Shown: positions 49,279 to 58,130 of the stretch, in pieces
Layout: the number at the start of each line of letters is the position of its first letter
Numbering within the stretch: the stretch's first letter is position 1
Source of the DNA: SAR116 cluster bacterium AG-337-N21
GTDB lineage: Bacteria > Pseudomonadota > Alphaproteobacteria > Puniceispirillales > Marisalimonadaceae
NCBI GenBank assembly: GCA_003282145.1
Contig: QBZZ01000005.1
Span: forward strand, 1-64,000
DNA length: 64,000 nucleotides
Direction: 5' to 3'
Notes under the pieces: generated by a model
What the model was told of the DNA's origin: nothing
The model's database searches: none
The model's input: only the letters and a program-made list of their open reading frames with translations
Translations under genes and position numbers: made by a program

Positions 49279-50051
49279 TGTTATCAACAAGAGTTATTGC
49301 GTGCCTTGATGTTCACAATGGAAGAACAGTCAAAGGTATTAATTTTGTAAACTTAAAAGATGCAGGTGATCCAGTAGAACAGGCCAATTTTTATAGTAAA
49401 ACAGGTGCTGATGAAATTTGCTTTTTGGATATCTCCGCCACTTATGAAAATAGAAAAACAATGTTTGATGTAATTTCTAAAACAGCTGAGACATGTTTTG
49501 TTCCTCTTACTGTAGGTGGAGGAGTTAATAACTTGAATGATTTTCGTGAATTGTTAAAATGTGGAGCAGACAAAGTTTCAGTGAACTCCTCAGCTGTATC
49601 TAATCCAAAAATAATTATGGATTCATCAGATAAATTTGGAAACCAATGTGTTGTATTGGCAATTGACGCTATTGAGAATAAAACTATGCCTAGCGGATAT
49701 GAAGTTACAACACATGGAGGAAGAAAAAAAACAAATATAGATGTTTTGAATTGGGCAGTAAAAGGAGTTAAAAATGGTGCAGGTGAAATTTTGTTAACAT
49801 CAATGACTACCGATGGAATGAAAACTGGCTATAATCTTCATCTTACAAAGCTAGTATCCGAAAATGTTCCTGTCCCTGTGATAGCTTCAGGTGGAGCAGG
49901 CAACCCTAAAGATATGGTAGATGTGGTGCTAAAATCTGGTGCTTCAGCAGTTTTAGCCGCATCAATTTTTCATTTTGGGATTCATTCAATATTATCAGTA
50001 AAAAAAGAAATGTTAAAAAATGGAATTCTTGTAAGAGATTGTGGAAATTAA
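49278..50051 (+). CDS. hisF: Imidazole glycerol phosphate synthase, cyclase subunit
   Basis: A 257-residue barrel. VIACLDVHNGRTVKGINFVN near residue 6 with the catalytic Asp, EICFLDISATYENRKTM near 46, LTVGGGVNNLNDF near 78, VLAIDAIENKT, GEILLTSMTTDGMKTGYNL near 165 with the second catalytic Asp and VIASGGAGNPKDM near 200. Forms the synthase with HisH. Confidence 0.97.
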   Translation: MLSTRVIACLDVHNGRTVKGINFVNLKDAGDPVEQANFYSKTGADEICFLDISATYENRKTMFDVISKTAETCFVPLTVGGGVNNLNDFRELLKCGADKVSVNSSAVSNPKIIMDSSDKFGNQCVVLAIDAIENKTMPSGYEVTTHGGRKKTNIDVLNWAVKGVKNGAGEILLTSMTTDGMKTGYNLHLTKLVSENVPVPVIASGGAGNPKDMVDVVLKSGASAVLAASIFHFGIHSILSVKKEMLKNGILVRDCGN

Positions 50052-50052
50052 A

Positions 50053-50367
50053 ATGAATGATCAATTTATTATAGAAATGTTTGATAGCTTAAAGAAAAGA
50101 AAAAATATAAGTAAAAATAAGTCTTATACGGCACACTTAATAAAAAATCCTGAATTATTAGGAAAAAAAATAGGTGAGGAAGCCGCTGAACTAATAATAG
50201 ATTTTATAAAAAAAAACAAAGATGGACTTATTAAGGAATCAGCTGACCTTATTTATCACTTACTTGTTATTTGGGTTTCAGCTGGAATAGACCCTAGAGA
50301 AGTGTGGGAGGAATTATCTAATAGACAGTTAAAATCTGGGTTTGAAGAAAAAAACAGCAGGAGTTAA
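50053..50367 (+). CDS. hisE: Phosphoribosyl-ATP pyrophosphatase
   Basis: About 104 residues from the ATG at 50053, just past the hisF stop. A GTG four codons upstream overlaps hisF. The MazG-like metal-binding pattern is clear: HLIKNPELLGKKIGEEAAEL near 31, then LIIDFIKKNK and KESADLIYHLLVIWVSAGID. Step two of histidine synthesis. HisI, normally the partner, is not in the window. Confidence 0.94.
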   Translation: MNDQFIIEMFDSLKKRKNISKNKSYTAHLIKNPELLGKKIGEEAAELIIDFIKKNKDGLIKESADLIYHLLVIWVSAGIDPREVWEELSNRQLKSGFEEKNSRS

Positions 50368-50370
50368 ATA

Positions 50371-50733
50371 ATGAATAAAAATTACGATAAACACAATATT
50401 TTTGCAAAAATATTAAGGTCTGAGATTCCATGTCACAAAATACTAGAAAATGATCACGCTCTTGCTTTTTCCGATATTAATCCCCAATCACCTATTCACA
50501 TTTTAATTATCCCTAAAAAAGCTTACTTAAATTTTCATGATTTTATGGACAATGCTTCAACCAAAGAAATGGAATTTCTTTGGAAATTAGTAAATGATGT
50601 AATAAAGTTGAATAAAATTTCCAAAAAAGGATTTAGGATTATTTCGAATTCTGGAGATGATGGTAATCAAGATGTACCTCATTTTCATGTGCATGTGTTG
50701 GGTGGAAAGAATTTGGGTAGAATGATGAACTAA
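50371..50733 (+). CDS. hinT: HIT family (HinT-like) nucleotide hydrolase
   Basis: A 120-residue purine nucleoside phosphoramidase. NIFAKILRSEIPCHKILEND near residue 9, ALAFSDINPQSPIHILIIPK near 30, GFRIISNSGDDGNQDVPHFH and the histidine triad HFHVHVLGG near 104. Commonly found at the end of alphaproteobacterial hisAFE clusters. Convergent overlap of four bases with gshB. Confidence 0.95.
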   Translation: MNKNYDKHNIFAKILRSEIPCHKILENDHALAFSDINPQSPIHILIIPKKAYLNFHDFMDNASTKEMEFLWKLVNDVIKLNKISKKGFRIISNSGDDGNQDVPHFHVHVLGGKNLGRMMN

Positions 50734-51683
50734 AAACTTAGTTTATTTTCTATAAAATCCCAAAAAATTTCTTCGATTGCAACTGAGTCATAAGATCTTA
50801 TTTCTCTTATACCTGTTGGCGAAGTAACATTAATTTCAGTTATATAATCACCAATAATATCTATTCCTACAAAATACAAATCTTTATCTTTTAAAGATTG
50901 TGAAATCTCATCACAAATAAATTTGTCTCTCTTTGTTAAAGTTGTTTTTTCTGGTTTTCCACCAACATGCATATTTGATCTACTTTCTCCTTTTCTAGGA
51001 ATTCTATTAATAGCTCCCACAACTTCACCATTAACTAAAATAATTCGTTTATCACCATTTCTAACATCACTTAAATATTGTTGTATCATTAGAGGTTCAT
51101 TATTTTGGGTGAAAAACATTTCTAAAATTGAATTAAAGTTTTCATCTTTTGGTAAAACATGAAAAACACCTTGTCCACCATTACCATATAGTGGTTTAAT
51201 TATTATATCCTTGTATTCGTCTCTAAAACTTTTAATGATTTTTGGATTTCTGCTTATTAAAGTTTTCGGCATTAAATGTGAGAAATTTGTAACAAATATT
51301 TTCTCTGGTGCATTCCTAACTTCATATGGATTATTAACAACTAATACAGAACTTGAAAGCTTTTCTAAAATGTGTGTGGCAGTAATATAAGACATGTTGA
51401 AAGGTGGATCTTGCCTCATTAATACTACATCATAATGATTCAAAGATGACGTTATTTTATCATAATATCTATAATTATGAGTTTCATCCTGTAATGATAA
51501 CTCTATTTTACAAATATTGGCAAAAACTTGCCCAGATTTTAAAAAAAGATCATCTGGTAAAAAAAAACTTATTTCATGTTTTCTAGCCTGAGCCTCAAGA
51601 GCTAAAGCAAAAGTAGTGTCACCTTTAAGATCAAGCTTTTCAAATGGATCCATTAGAAAAGCAATTTTTAAATTTCTTTTCAT
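50730..51683 (-). CDS. gshB: Glutathione synthetase
   Basis: A 317-residue ATP-grasp ligase adding glycine to gamma-glutamylcysteine. IAFLMDPFEKLDLKGDTTFA near residue 7, VLMRQDPPFNMSYITATHIL near 85, FVTNFSHLMPKTLIS, IIIKPLYGNGGQGVF near 155, RIILVNGEVVGAINRIPRKG near 218 and the C-terminal INVTSPTGIREI. gshA is not in the window. Starts overlapping the stop of the BON gene (ATGA). Confidence 0.96.
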   Translation of the reverse strand: MKRNLKIAFLMDPFEKLDLKGDTTFALALEAQARKHEISFFLPDDLFLKSGQVFANICKIELSLQDETHNYRYYDKITSSLNHYDVVLMRQDPPFNMSYITATHILEKLSSSVLVVNNPYEVRNAPEKIFVTNFSHLMPKTLISRNPKIIKSFRDEYKDIIIKPLYGNGGQGVFHVLPKDENFNSILEMFFTQNNEPLMIQQYLSDVRNGDKRIILVNGEVVGAINRIPRKGESRSNMHVGGKPEKTTLTKRDKFICDEISQSLKDKDLYFVGIDIIGDYITEINVTSPTGIREIRSYDSVAIEEIFWDFIENKLSF

Positions 51684-52252
51684 CTTTTATCATCAAATAA
51701 AATTATATAATTATATACTTCCTTTACAAATCGCGAACTTGATGCATGGTCTTTTACAAGAAGCATCTCTTCTTTATTGCTTGCAACTCCACTGATATAA
51801 GCTTTATCATTCACAACATCTATTGAAAAATTTATACTGTTAATATCTTTATCTGACATTATTCGAGCTCTTATTTCTCCCATAGAGGCTATGTCTCTTG
51901 CTACATTTTTTATGGAAGAAGTGTCTGTTATCTGAAGTTCATTGTTTACCTCATTAACACCTCGGATAGCCCAAGATATTTTAGTTAATTCAACTTTTTC
52001 ACTTGGGTTTTTTACTTTTCCTGTTAACAAAACCGAACCATTATTAACAAATATTTTGGTGTTTTTTATTAAATCTTTATCTAATTTAAATATTAAATTT
52101 GATATTTTTGTTTTAATAATATTGTCATTTAATGTGGTACCTATTCCCTTTTCTTTTGAGGCGGCCCCTAAAGACACCATGCCAATTGTTGCTAATGGTG
52201 TACATGAATTCAATAAAAGAGTAATAATTGAAATAAACAATAAATTTTTCAT
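51680..52252 (-). CDS. BON-domain lipoprotein (OsmY/DolP-like)
   Basis: A 190-residue lipoprotein: signal peptide with lipobox LLNSC near residue 17, then SLGAASKEKGIGTTLNDNII and two BON domains, the first with ILVLTGKV-like FVNNGSVLLTGKVKNPSEKV near 68 and WAIRGVNEVNNELQI, the second with NFSIDVVNDKAYISGVASNK near 145. Double-BON lipoproteins such as DolP act in outer-membrane integrity. The role here is inferred from the family. Cotranscribed with gshB. Confidence 0.9.
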   Translation of the reverse strand: MKNLLFISIITLLLNSCTPLATIGMVSLGAASKEKGIGTTLNDNIIKTKISNLIFKLDKDLIKNTKIFVNNGSVLLTGKVKNPSEKVELTKISWAIRGVNEVNNELQITDTSSIKNVARDIASMGEIRARIMSDKDINSINFSIDVVNDKAYISGVASNKEEMLLVKDHASSSRFVKEVYNYIILFDDKR

Positions 52253-52310
52253 TTTTTATACCTTTGCCTAATTGACTAAATTTAGATAAATATAAATTAA
52301 TTTCATGTTC

Positions 52311-53225
52311 TTATTTTTCGGCCACAAATTTTTTAATTTTTATAGCTTCATCGTAGATTAATTTTTTTGAAAAATTAGTCTCATCAATAGTTAAATTCAC
52401 AGTATCACGAAGAGAAAATTTTTGAAGCTTCTTTTTAATGTTAACCCTTAAAGTTTCAATGCTAATATTTTTACTTTTAGTATGACCACTAATTATAATT
52501 ACAATTTCTCCTTTTAAAGGTTTATTTCCTAATTGTCTCTCAAAAATCAAACTTTCCATATTTTCTAAATCACTAGTAATAATTTCTTCATAAGTTTTAG
52601 TAAGCTCCCTTGTTATAGAAATTTTTCTGTTTCCATAGATCTTAAGCATTATCTTAAGAGTATCAATTAACCTTAAACAAGTATCAAACCATATACCTGT
52701 CATCGGATATGATTTAGTTAGGGTAAACTGTTTTATTTTAGCATTTCTTTTTGCTGAAACAAAACCTCCAAAATAAAATTGATTTGTAGGAAGTCCAGAC
52801 AATATTAATCCGTTTATTACAGACGAAGGACCAGGTGCGTGTGTTACTTTGACTTTATTCATATAGCACTCTTGAACAAGTTTATAACCGGGGTCAGAAA
52901 TTAATGGCGTTCCAGCATCGCTAACTAATCCTATATTTTTTTTTAAAAGAAGCTGTTTTAAGATATAGGGTCTTTTTTGGGGAGCATTATTATCATTATA
53001 AGAAATCATATTTTTATGACTTAAGTTGAGATAAGATAATAGTTTTTTAGTTTTTCTAGTATCTTCACATAATAAGATATCTACAAAATTAAAAAGTTGA
53101 ATAGCTCTGAGGCTAACATCACTCAAATTTCCAATTGGGGTAGCTATAATATATAAACACCCTTTAACATCTTCAATTTCGCTGTCATTTGGATGTTTTA
53201 GTTGTTCTTTACTTAACTTTTTCAA
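52311..53225 (-). CDS. rsmI: 16S rRNA 2'-O-ribose C1402 methyltransferase RsmI
   Basis: A 304-residue tetrapyrrole-methylase-fold enzyme. CLYIIATPIGNLSDVSLRAI near residue 25, LLCEDTRKTKKLL near 52, GLVSDAGTPLISDPGYKLVQ near 98, HAPGPSSVINGLILSGLPTN near 128, FGGFVSAKRN near 153 and REL-T-TYEEI region ITRELTKTYEEIITSDLEN near 203. About 20 extra residues precede the core. Divergent from the LppC-like lipoprotein gene, as in many proteobacteria. Confidence 0.96.
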   Translation of the reverse strand: MKKLSKEQLKHPNDSEIEDVKGCLYIIATPIGNLSDVSLRAIQLFNFVDILLCEDTRKTKKLLSYLNLSHKNMISYNDNNAPQKRPYILKQLLLKKNIGLVSDAGTPLISDPGYKLVQECYMNKVKVTHAPGPSSVINGLILSGLPTNQFYFGGFVSAKRNAKIKQFTLTKSYPMTGIWFDTCLRLIDTLKIMLKIYGNRKISITRELTKTYEEIITSDLENMESLIFERQLGNKPLKGEIVIIISGHTKSKNISIETLRVNIKKKLQKFSLRDTVNLTIDETNFSKKLIYDEAIKIKKFVAEK

Positions 53226-53268
53226 TAGATTACCCTAATTATGATAACGAAATATTAAGTGTGTATTA

Positions 53269-54735
53269 ATGTTTATTTTTAATTCAAAATATAATCCTAT
53301 TATATATTTTTGTATATTATTAATGATTAGTGGATGCCAAAATACAGAGAAATTAATATTAGAAAATAAAATTTCAACGGTAATTCCCAAAAAGGACCAA
53401 TCAGTTTTAGACAACAAAAAATTTTCCATAAAGAAAGTATCTAAAAGCAAAATTGATTTAAATAAAAAAGAAAATAAAATAAAACAAAAAGATAATAATG
53501 TTATTTTTGAATTTAAGAATGAAAGAATGCTTCAAGGAAGAGAAAAGCCTAAATTTACAGAAAAAAGAAAAAGAAAAAAAGCCTTATCTGCAGTTTTTAA
53601 AATGTTAGAACAAAACTTAAGTACAAGTAATAATAATTTGAATTTGAATAATAATGGCGAAATTTCATTAGATAATAGATATTTTGATAAAAAAAAAGAT
53701 GTCAACCTTTACAGGAATATCCTAGCTTTTCTTCCTCTAACGGGTCCTTATTCAAATTATGGTGTTAAAACCAGAAAAGCTTTGGATCTTAGTATTTTAA
53801 ATTCTGCTAATAATAAAATCAAAATTATTTATTTTGATACGGGCAAAAACATTGATAAAATAACTATAAGTAAACTTTTGTATAACATAAAACCTAGTCT
53901 TATTATAGGGCCATTTAGGAGAGAGGTTTTGTTAGATATTAAGCTTATAGCTAAATCTAAATTTATACCAATACTAACATTTTCAAATGATATATCATTA
54001 AGAGAAAATAACATTTGGTCCTTGGGATTTTCGCCGGAAGAACAAGTGGAAAGTGTTATTTCGTGTGCTCTTAGTTATGGATATAAAAATTTTGGATTAG
54101 TTGCTCCTGATAATTTATATGGTAGAATTTTAACAAATGCATCCATAGATCTAATTAGTACTAATAAAAATAACAAATATGACAAAATTTTACTTAACAA
54201 TAATCAAATAAACAATAAATCAAAATTATTTTCAATCTTAAAAAGTTTCTTAAAATTTAATGAAAATCAAACTTTACACACTAGGTTTGACTCAATTCTT
54301 ATTGGTGGCAGTAAAGAATTTATATTAGAAATTGCTCCACTGTTGGCATTCTTCAATGTGGATTCAAAGTATGTAAAAATTCTAGGTACTGAAAAATTTA
54401 ATACTAAAGAAATAAAAAACGAACCTTCACTAGAAAAGGCTTGGTTTCCTGCTATTATAAGCAAAAACGAAAAAAATTTTAGATTGTATTGGCAAAAAAT
54501 TTGGGGAGATGACGTTAATTATTTTTCAAATTCAGGCTTTGACTCGGGTAGTATTGGTATAAATTATGTTAATAAACAAAAAGATGGTTCAAGTTTTTTT
54601 AATAACATTTCAGGCCCAATTACAGGTCTAACTTTGAAATCTGGTGGCTATGTAAAAAAACCTATAAATGTCATGCAAATAGAAAGTTTAGGAAAATTAA
54701 CTAATATTAAAAAATGTAGTAACTTTAAGAATTAA
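53269..54735 (+). CDS. LppC/LpoA-like lipoprotein (penicillin-binding protein activator family)
   Basis: A 488-residue protein. Signal peptide and lipobox MISGC near residue 22, a long charged low-complexity linker to about 145 and then a periplasmic-binding-protein fold: NILAFLPLTGPYSNYGVKTR near 148, PSLIIGPFRREVLLDIKLIA near 205, IPILTFSNDISLRENNIWSL near 230, FGLVAPDNLYGRI near 275 and SILIGGSKEF near 343. The family includes E. coli LpoA, which activates PBP1a. The rsmI-divergent position supports it. An N-terminal TPR domain of LpoA is absent. Confidence 0.85.
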   Translation: MFIFNSKYNPIIYFCILLMISGCQNTEKLILENKISTVIPKKDQSVLDNKKFSIKKVSKSKIDLNKKENKIKQKDNNVIFEFKNERMLQGREKPKFTEKRKRKKALSAVFKMLEQNLSTSNNNLNLNNNGEISLDNRYFDKKKDVNLYRNILAFLPLTGPYSNYGVKTRKALDLSILNSANNKIKIIYFDTGKNIDKITISKLLYNIKPSLIIGPFRREVLLDIKLIAKSKFIPILTFSNDISLRENNIWSLGFSPEEQVESVISCALSYGYKNFGLVAPDNLYGRILTNASIDLISTNKNNKYDKILLNNNQINNKSKLFSILKSFLKFNENQTLHTRFDSILIGGSKEFILEIAPLLAFFNVDSKYVKILGTEKFNTKEIKNEPSLEKAWFPAIISKNEKNFRLYWQKIWGDDVNYFSNSGFDSGSIGINYVNKQKDGSSFFNNISGPITGLTLKSGGYVKKPINVMQIESLGKLTNIKKCSNFKN

Positions 54736-55897
54736 TTAAAAAATCAATTATACTATCTAATTTAATCATATAATTTTCTTCTACTTTTAACATACCATTT
54801 TTAACTTTTAGTATTTTTTTATTTTGTAATTCTCTAAAAGCATTACTTTCCATTATAGATTTATCAAACAACTTGAAACTTTCTATTCCTTCATTTAATC
54901 TAAGCCCCATTGTTAACGTATCTATATCCGAAGTTTTATCACTAAAAAAATTAATATTCTCAAATTCTGATCTATTAATATTTTTAGATAACCAAGTTTT
55001 TGGATTCTTATAATTTTGATATTCGACACGTTTAATATTTTGCTTTGAAGACCATAATCTTCCATATGCTCCTGGACCTACACCTATCCAGTTTTCTGAT
55101 TTCCAATAGTTTTTATTGTGTTTGCAATCAAAGCCTTTTTTTGCATAATTTGAAACTTCATATTTTAAAAAATTGTGACCTTTCAATATCTCATTAGATT
55201 TTTTATAAAAATCAGCTGCGTAATCATTATTAATAACATTTAACAAACCTTTTTTATAGTCTGTATAAAATCTCGTACCCTCTTCAATAGTAAGTTGATA
55301 GAGTGACAAATGTTGTAAATCATTATGTTTAAGAAAAATTTCTAATTCATTTGTCCAACGCAAAAGTTTTTGACCATAAAAGGCGTATATTAAATCTACA
55401 GATACATTATTAAATGTTTTTAAAGCATGTTCTACAGCCAATTGTGCATCTAAACTATTGTGGCGTCGTCCTAGAAATTTTAAATTTTCATCATTTAATG
55501 ACTGAACTCCAATAGATATCCTATTAATCCCTAATTTTTGTAAATCGTTGAATTTTTCTTTTTCGTAGGAGCTTGGATTAGCTTCAAGTGAAATTTCTAA
55601 ATTTTCTTTAAATCCAAATAAATTTGAAGCAGTTCCTAAAATACTATCTATTATTTCTAAAGGCATTAGTGAAGGTGTTCCCCCTCCAAAAAAAATAGTA
55701 TTTAGATTTTTAAAACTCACATTGTGATTTAAAAGTTGTTCCTTCATATCTAGTAATTGATTTGTATAAGATTTAATCCATTGTTTAGGATCATAGATTT
55801 CGTTTACATGAGAATTAAAATCACAATAAGGACATTTTGACTCACAATAAGGCCAGTGAATATATAGGCTCAGTAGTTTATTTTCATTCGTAATCAA
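54725..55897 (-). CDS. hemW: HemW-type radical SAM haem chaperone
   Basis: A 390-residue protein. The radical SAM cluster motif CxxxCxxC is WPYCESKCPYCDFNSH near residue 14, then NTIFFGGGTPSLMPLEII near 65, ISLEANPSSYEKEKF near 97, INRISIGVQSLNDENLKFLG near 117, LSLYQLTIEEGTRFY near 197, YEVSNYAKKGFDCKHNKNYW near 247. Once called coproporphyrinogen oxidase; HemW proteins are now thought to deliver haem to respiratory enzymes. Convergent overlap with the LppC-like gene of 11 bases, and overlapping rdgB by four. Confidence 0.93.
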   Translation of the reverse strand: MITNENKLLSLYIHWPYCESKCPYCDFNSHVNEIYDPKQWIKSYTNQLLDMKEQLLNHNVSFKNLNTIFFGGGTPSLMPLEIIDSILGTASNLFGFKENLEISLEANPSSYEKEKFNDLQKLGINRISIGVQSLNDENLKFLGRRHNSLDAQLAVEHALKTFNNVSVDLIYAFYGQKLLRWTNELEIFLKHNDLQHLSLYQLTIEEGTRFYTDYKKGLLNVINNDYAADFYKKSNEILKGHNFLKYEVSNYAKKGFDCKHNKNYWKSENWIGVGPGAYGRLWSSKQNIKRVEYQNYKNPKTWLSKNINRSEFENINFFSDKTSDIDTLTMGLRLNEGIESFKLFDKSIMESNAFRELQNKKILKVKNGMLKVEENYMIKLDSIIDFLINS

Positions 55898-56511
55898 CGC
55901 TTTAAATTAGGAAAACATAAATTTATTAATTTATTAAAAGCAATAGATCTATGACTTATTTTATGTTTAAAGTCTGGATCCATTTCAGCAAAAGACATGT
56001 TATACCCCAACGGTCTAAAAATAGGATCATAACCGAATCCTCTATCTCCTTTAGGAGGCCATGAAAATTTTCCGTGTACTTTTCCAGAAACTGTAACATT
56101 GAATTTATCAGGCCAAGAAATTGATAAAGAACAAACGAAATAACAATCATAGCTAGGTTTTTTTACATCTTTAATGGCAGTATTAATTTTAGACATTGCT
56201 GAATAAAAGTCCTTGTTTAAACCAGCCCATCTTGCAGAGTAAATACCAGGTTCATTATTAAGATCAGAAAAACATATTCCGCTATCATCTGATATGCTTG
56301 GCAATCCTGTTTTTTGAGTTACTAAAGAAGATTTAATTAGGGCATTTTGTTCAAATGTTGCACCATTTTCTTCTGGTTCCTCAATATTAAAATCATAAGC
56401 AGATAGGATTTCTATATTCAATGGTTTTAATAAATCTTTAATTTCAATGATTTTACCTTTATTATGACTAGCAATAACTAATTTTTTATCTTTAAAAATT
56501 CGTTTATTCAT
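55894..56511 (-). CDS. rdgB: dITP/XTP pyrophosphatase RdgB (Ham1)
   Basis: A 205-residue house-cleaning enzyme removing dITP and XTP. LVIASHNKGKIIEIKDLLKP near residue 11, GATFEQNALIKS near 50, SISDDSGICFSDLNNEPGIY near 72 with the catalytic Asp, SARWAG, GKFSWPPKGDRGFGYDPIF near 147, and KHKISHRSIAFNKL near 183. Located between rph and hemW in a common alphaproteobacterial order. Confidence 0.97.
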   Translation of the reverse strand: MNKRIFKDKKLVIASHNKGKIIEIKDLLKPLNIEILSAYDFNIEEPEENGATFEQNALIKSSLVTQKTGLPSISDDSGICFSDLNNEPGIYSARWAGLNKDFYSAMSKINTAIKDVKKPSYDCYFVCSLSISWPDKFNVTVSGKVHGKFSWPPKGDRGFGYDPIFRPLGYNMSFAEMDPDFKHKISHRSIAFNKLINLCFPNLKR

Positions 56512-56516
56512 TAAAA

Positions 56517-57242
56517 TTATTCCAAATTAAGAGCACGTCTTTGAATTTTAAAAATATACTTTGTGCCATGTTCAGCCAATTCTAATAAATTAAGGAATTG
56601 TTCTTTATTGAAAGGTTTTTCTTCAGCAGTAGTTTGAATTTCAACAATACCATTATTCTCAGTCATAACAAAATTTCCGTCTGTTTCAGCAGATGAGTCC
56701 TCTCTATAATCAAGATCAATTATCTCTTTATTTTTCCAAATACCACATGAAATTGCACTTACTTGATCTAAAATAGGATTTTCTGAAATTTTTCCAGTTT
56801 TAAGTAAAAAATTAACTGCATTATAAAGCGCAACCCAAGCTCCAGTAATAGACGCTGTTCTAGTTCCTCCATCTGCTTGAATTACGTCACAATCTATTTT
56901 AATTTGATTTTCGCCTAATTTTTTCAAATCTACAATTGATCTAAGTGATCTTCCGATTAGTCTTTGTATTTCTTGCGTACGACCAGATGGCTTTCCTTTA
57001 ACAACCTCTCTATCCATCCTTGAATGCGTAGATCTTGGTAGCATACCATATTCGGCTGTAATCCAACCTTTACCTGAGTTTTTTAACCATGGGGGTAATT
57101 TAGTATCGACCGAAGCCGTACAAAAAACGTGAGTATTACCAAATTTAGCCATGCACGAACCCTCAGCATAAGGAGAGACTTGAGATACTAATGATATTTC
57201 TCTCATTTCGTTATATTGTCTGTTTGAAGGTCTATTTAACAT
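56517..57242 (-). CDS. rph: Ribonuclease PH
   Basis: Start at the ATG at 57242 with AGGGAA upstream, giving 241 residues, the usual family length. An 18-residue upward extension to 57296 lacks family similarity. [36 protein letters not shown] near 28, [16 protein letters not shown] near 62, [20 protein letters not shown] near 85, [20 protein letters not shown] near 118 and [20 protein letters not shown] near 182 with the metal site. Phosphorolytic 3' trimming of tRNA precursors. Confidence 0.97.
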   Translation of the reverse strand: MLNRPSNRQYNEMREISLVSQVSPYAEGSCMAKFGNTHVFCTASVDTKLPPWLKNSGKGWITAEYGMLPRSTHSRMDREVVKGKPSGRTQEIQRLIGRSLRSIVDLKKLGENQIKIDCDVIQADGGTRTASITGAWVALYNAVNFLLKTGKISENPILDQVSAISCGIWKNKEIIDLDYREDSSAETDGNFVMTENNGIVEIQTTAEEKPFNKEQFLNLLELAEHGTKYIFKIQRRALNLE

Positions 57243-57333
57243 AAATATTCCCTGTTTATTAAGTTTATTGTAATTTAGAAATAACTTAAAACACACTAAA
57301 GTTGTATTTACAATTATTATAAAATTTTTACCT

Positions 57334-57360
57334 CTTGCAAATTTTATATAAACTCATTAT
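57334..57360 (+). promoter_or_regulatory. Candidate sigma-32 (RpoH) promoter of grpE
   Basis: CTTGCA at 57334-57339, a 13-base spacer and CTCATTAT at 57353-57360 approximate the heat-shock consensus CTTGAA-N13-15-CCCATNT. It ends 35 bases before the grpE start. The match is partial, so this is supported mainly by position. Confidence 0.4.
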
Positions 57361-57395
57361 TTGCATCATCACAACAATTATCTCTGGAGTGAAAA

Positions 57396-58043
57396 TTGTC
57401 TGAAAAAAAAGATAAATCTAAAATAGATAATGAAGCTAATAATGAAGATGAAAAGGTAGTTGAAGCTGAAATGATTTCAGATGAAGACTCTGATGATGTC
57501 AATGTTAAAACATTAAATGAATCCGATGATGGTAATGATAATACAGACCTTGAAAATCAAATAAAAGATTTGAAAGATCAGTTAATGAGAACATTGGCAG
57601 ACAGTGAAAACCTAAGAAAGCGTACTATCAAAGAAGTTGAGCATGCAAAAAAATATAGTCATATTACTTTTGTGAGAGATTTAGTTTCTTCTGTTGACAA
57701 TTTGCAAAGAGCTTTAGAATCTGTACCTGACGATAAGTCTCAATTACCGGAACCTGTAAAGAATTTAATCATAGGTTTAGATATTGTTGAGAAAGAAATA
57801 GTTACTACTTTTGAAAAGCATAATTTAAAACAAATTTGTCCACTTGGTGAAAAGTTTGATTATAACTTTCACCAGGCTATGTTCGAGGTACCTACAAAAG
57901 ATAGTGAACCTGGTACTGTTGTTGAAGTCTCTCAAAAAGGGTATTTACTACATGACAGACTAGTTAGACCTGCAATGGTAGGTATTTCAAAAAAAATTGA
58001 AGACATAGAAGTTAAAGATAAAAAAACTGATGAAATCGAATAA
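57396..58043 (+). CDS. grpE: GrpE nucleotide exchange factor
   Basis: A 215-residue co-chaperone that releases ADP from DnaK. It starts at a TTG with GGAG seven bases upstream, the best-placed site. An acidic disordered N-terminal 60 residues is followed by the coiled coil (LENQIKDLKDQLMRTLADSE, NLRKRTIKEVEHAKKY) and the beta domain: FDYNFHQAMFEVPTKDSEPG near 147 and YLLHDRLVRPAMVGISKK near 178. Followed by dnaK after 87 bases. Confidence 0.96.
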   Translation: MSEKKDKSKIDNEANNEDEKVVEAEMISDEDSDDVNVKTLNESDDGNDNTDLENQIKDLKDQLMRTLADSENLRKRTIKEVEHAKKYSHITFVRDLVSSVDNLQRALESVPDDKSQLPEPVKNLIIGLDIVEKEIVTTFEKHNLKQICPLGEKFDYNFHQAMFEVPTKDSEPGTVVEVSQKGYLLHDRLVRPAMVGISKKIEDIEVKDKKTDEIE

Positions 58044-58065
58044 TGATAATTTAATTTTTCATAAT

Positions 58066-58094
58066 CTTGTAAATACAACAACTTAACCCATATA
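58066..58094 (+). promoter_or_regulatory. Sigma-32 (RpoH)-type promoter of dnaK
   Basis: CTTGTA at 58066-58071, a 15-base spacer and CCCATATA at 58087-58094 agree closely with the heat-shock promoter consensus CTTGAA-N13-15-CCCATNTA. It lies in the grpE-dnaK gap, about 37 bases upstream of the dnaK start, which has GGGAG as binding site. dnaK is therefore expected to have its own heat-shock start. Confidence 0.65.
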
Positions 58095-58130
58095 AAGTTT
58101 GTTGATAATTCAAATTTAGGGAGTTTTTAA

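Noticed and set aside
53235..53450. Minus-strand 71-codon frame at the rsmI/LppC junction
   Set aside because: Antisense to the signal peptide and linker of the LppC-like lipoprotein, and no binding site.
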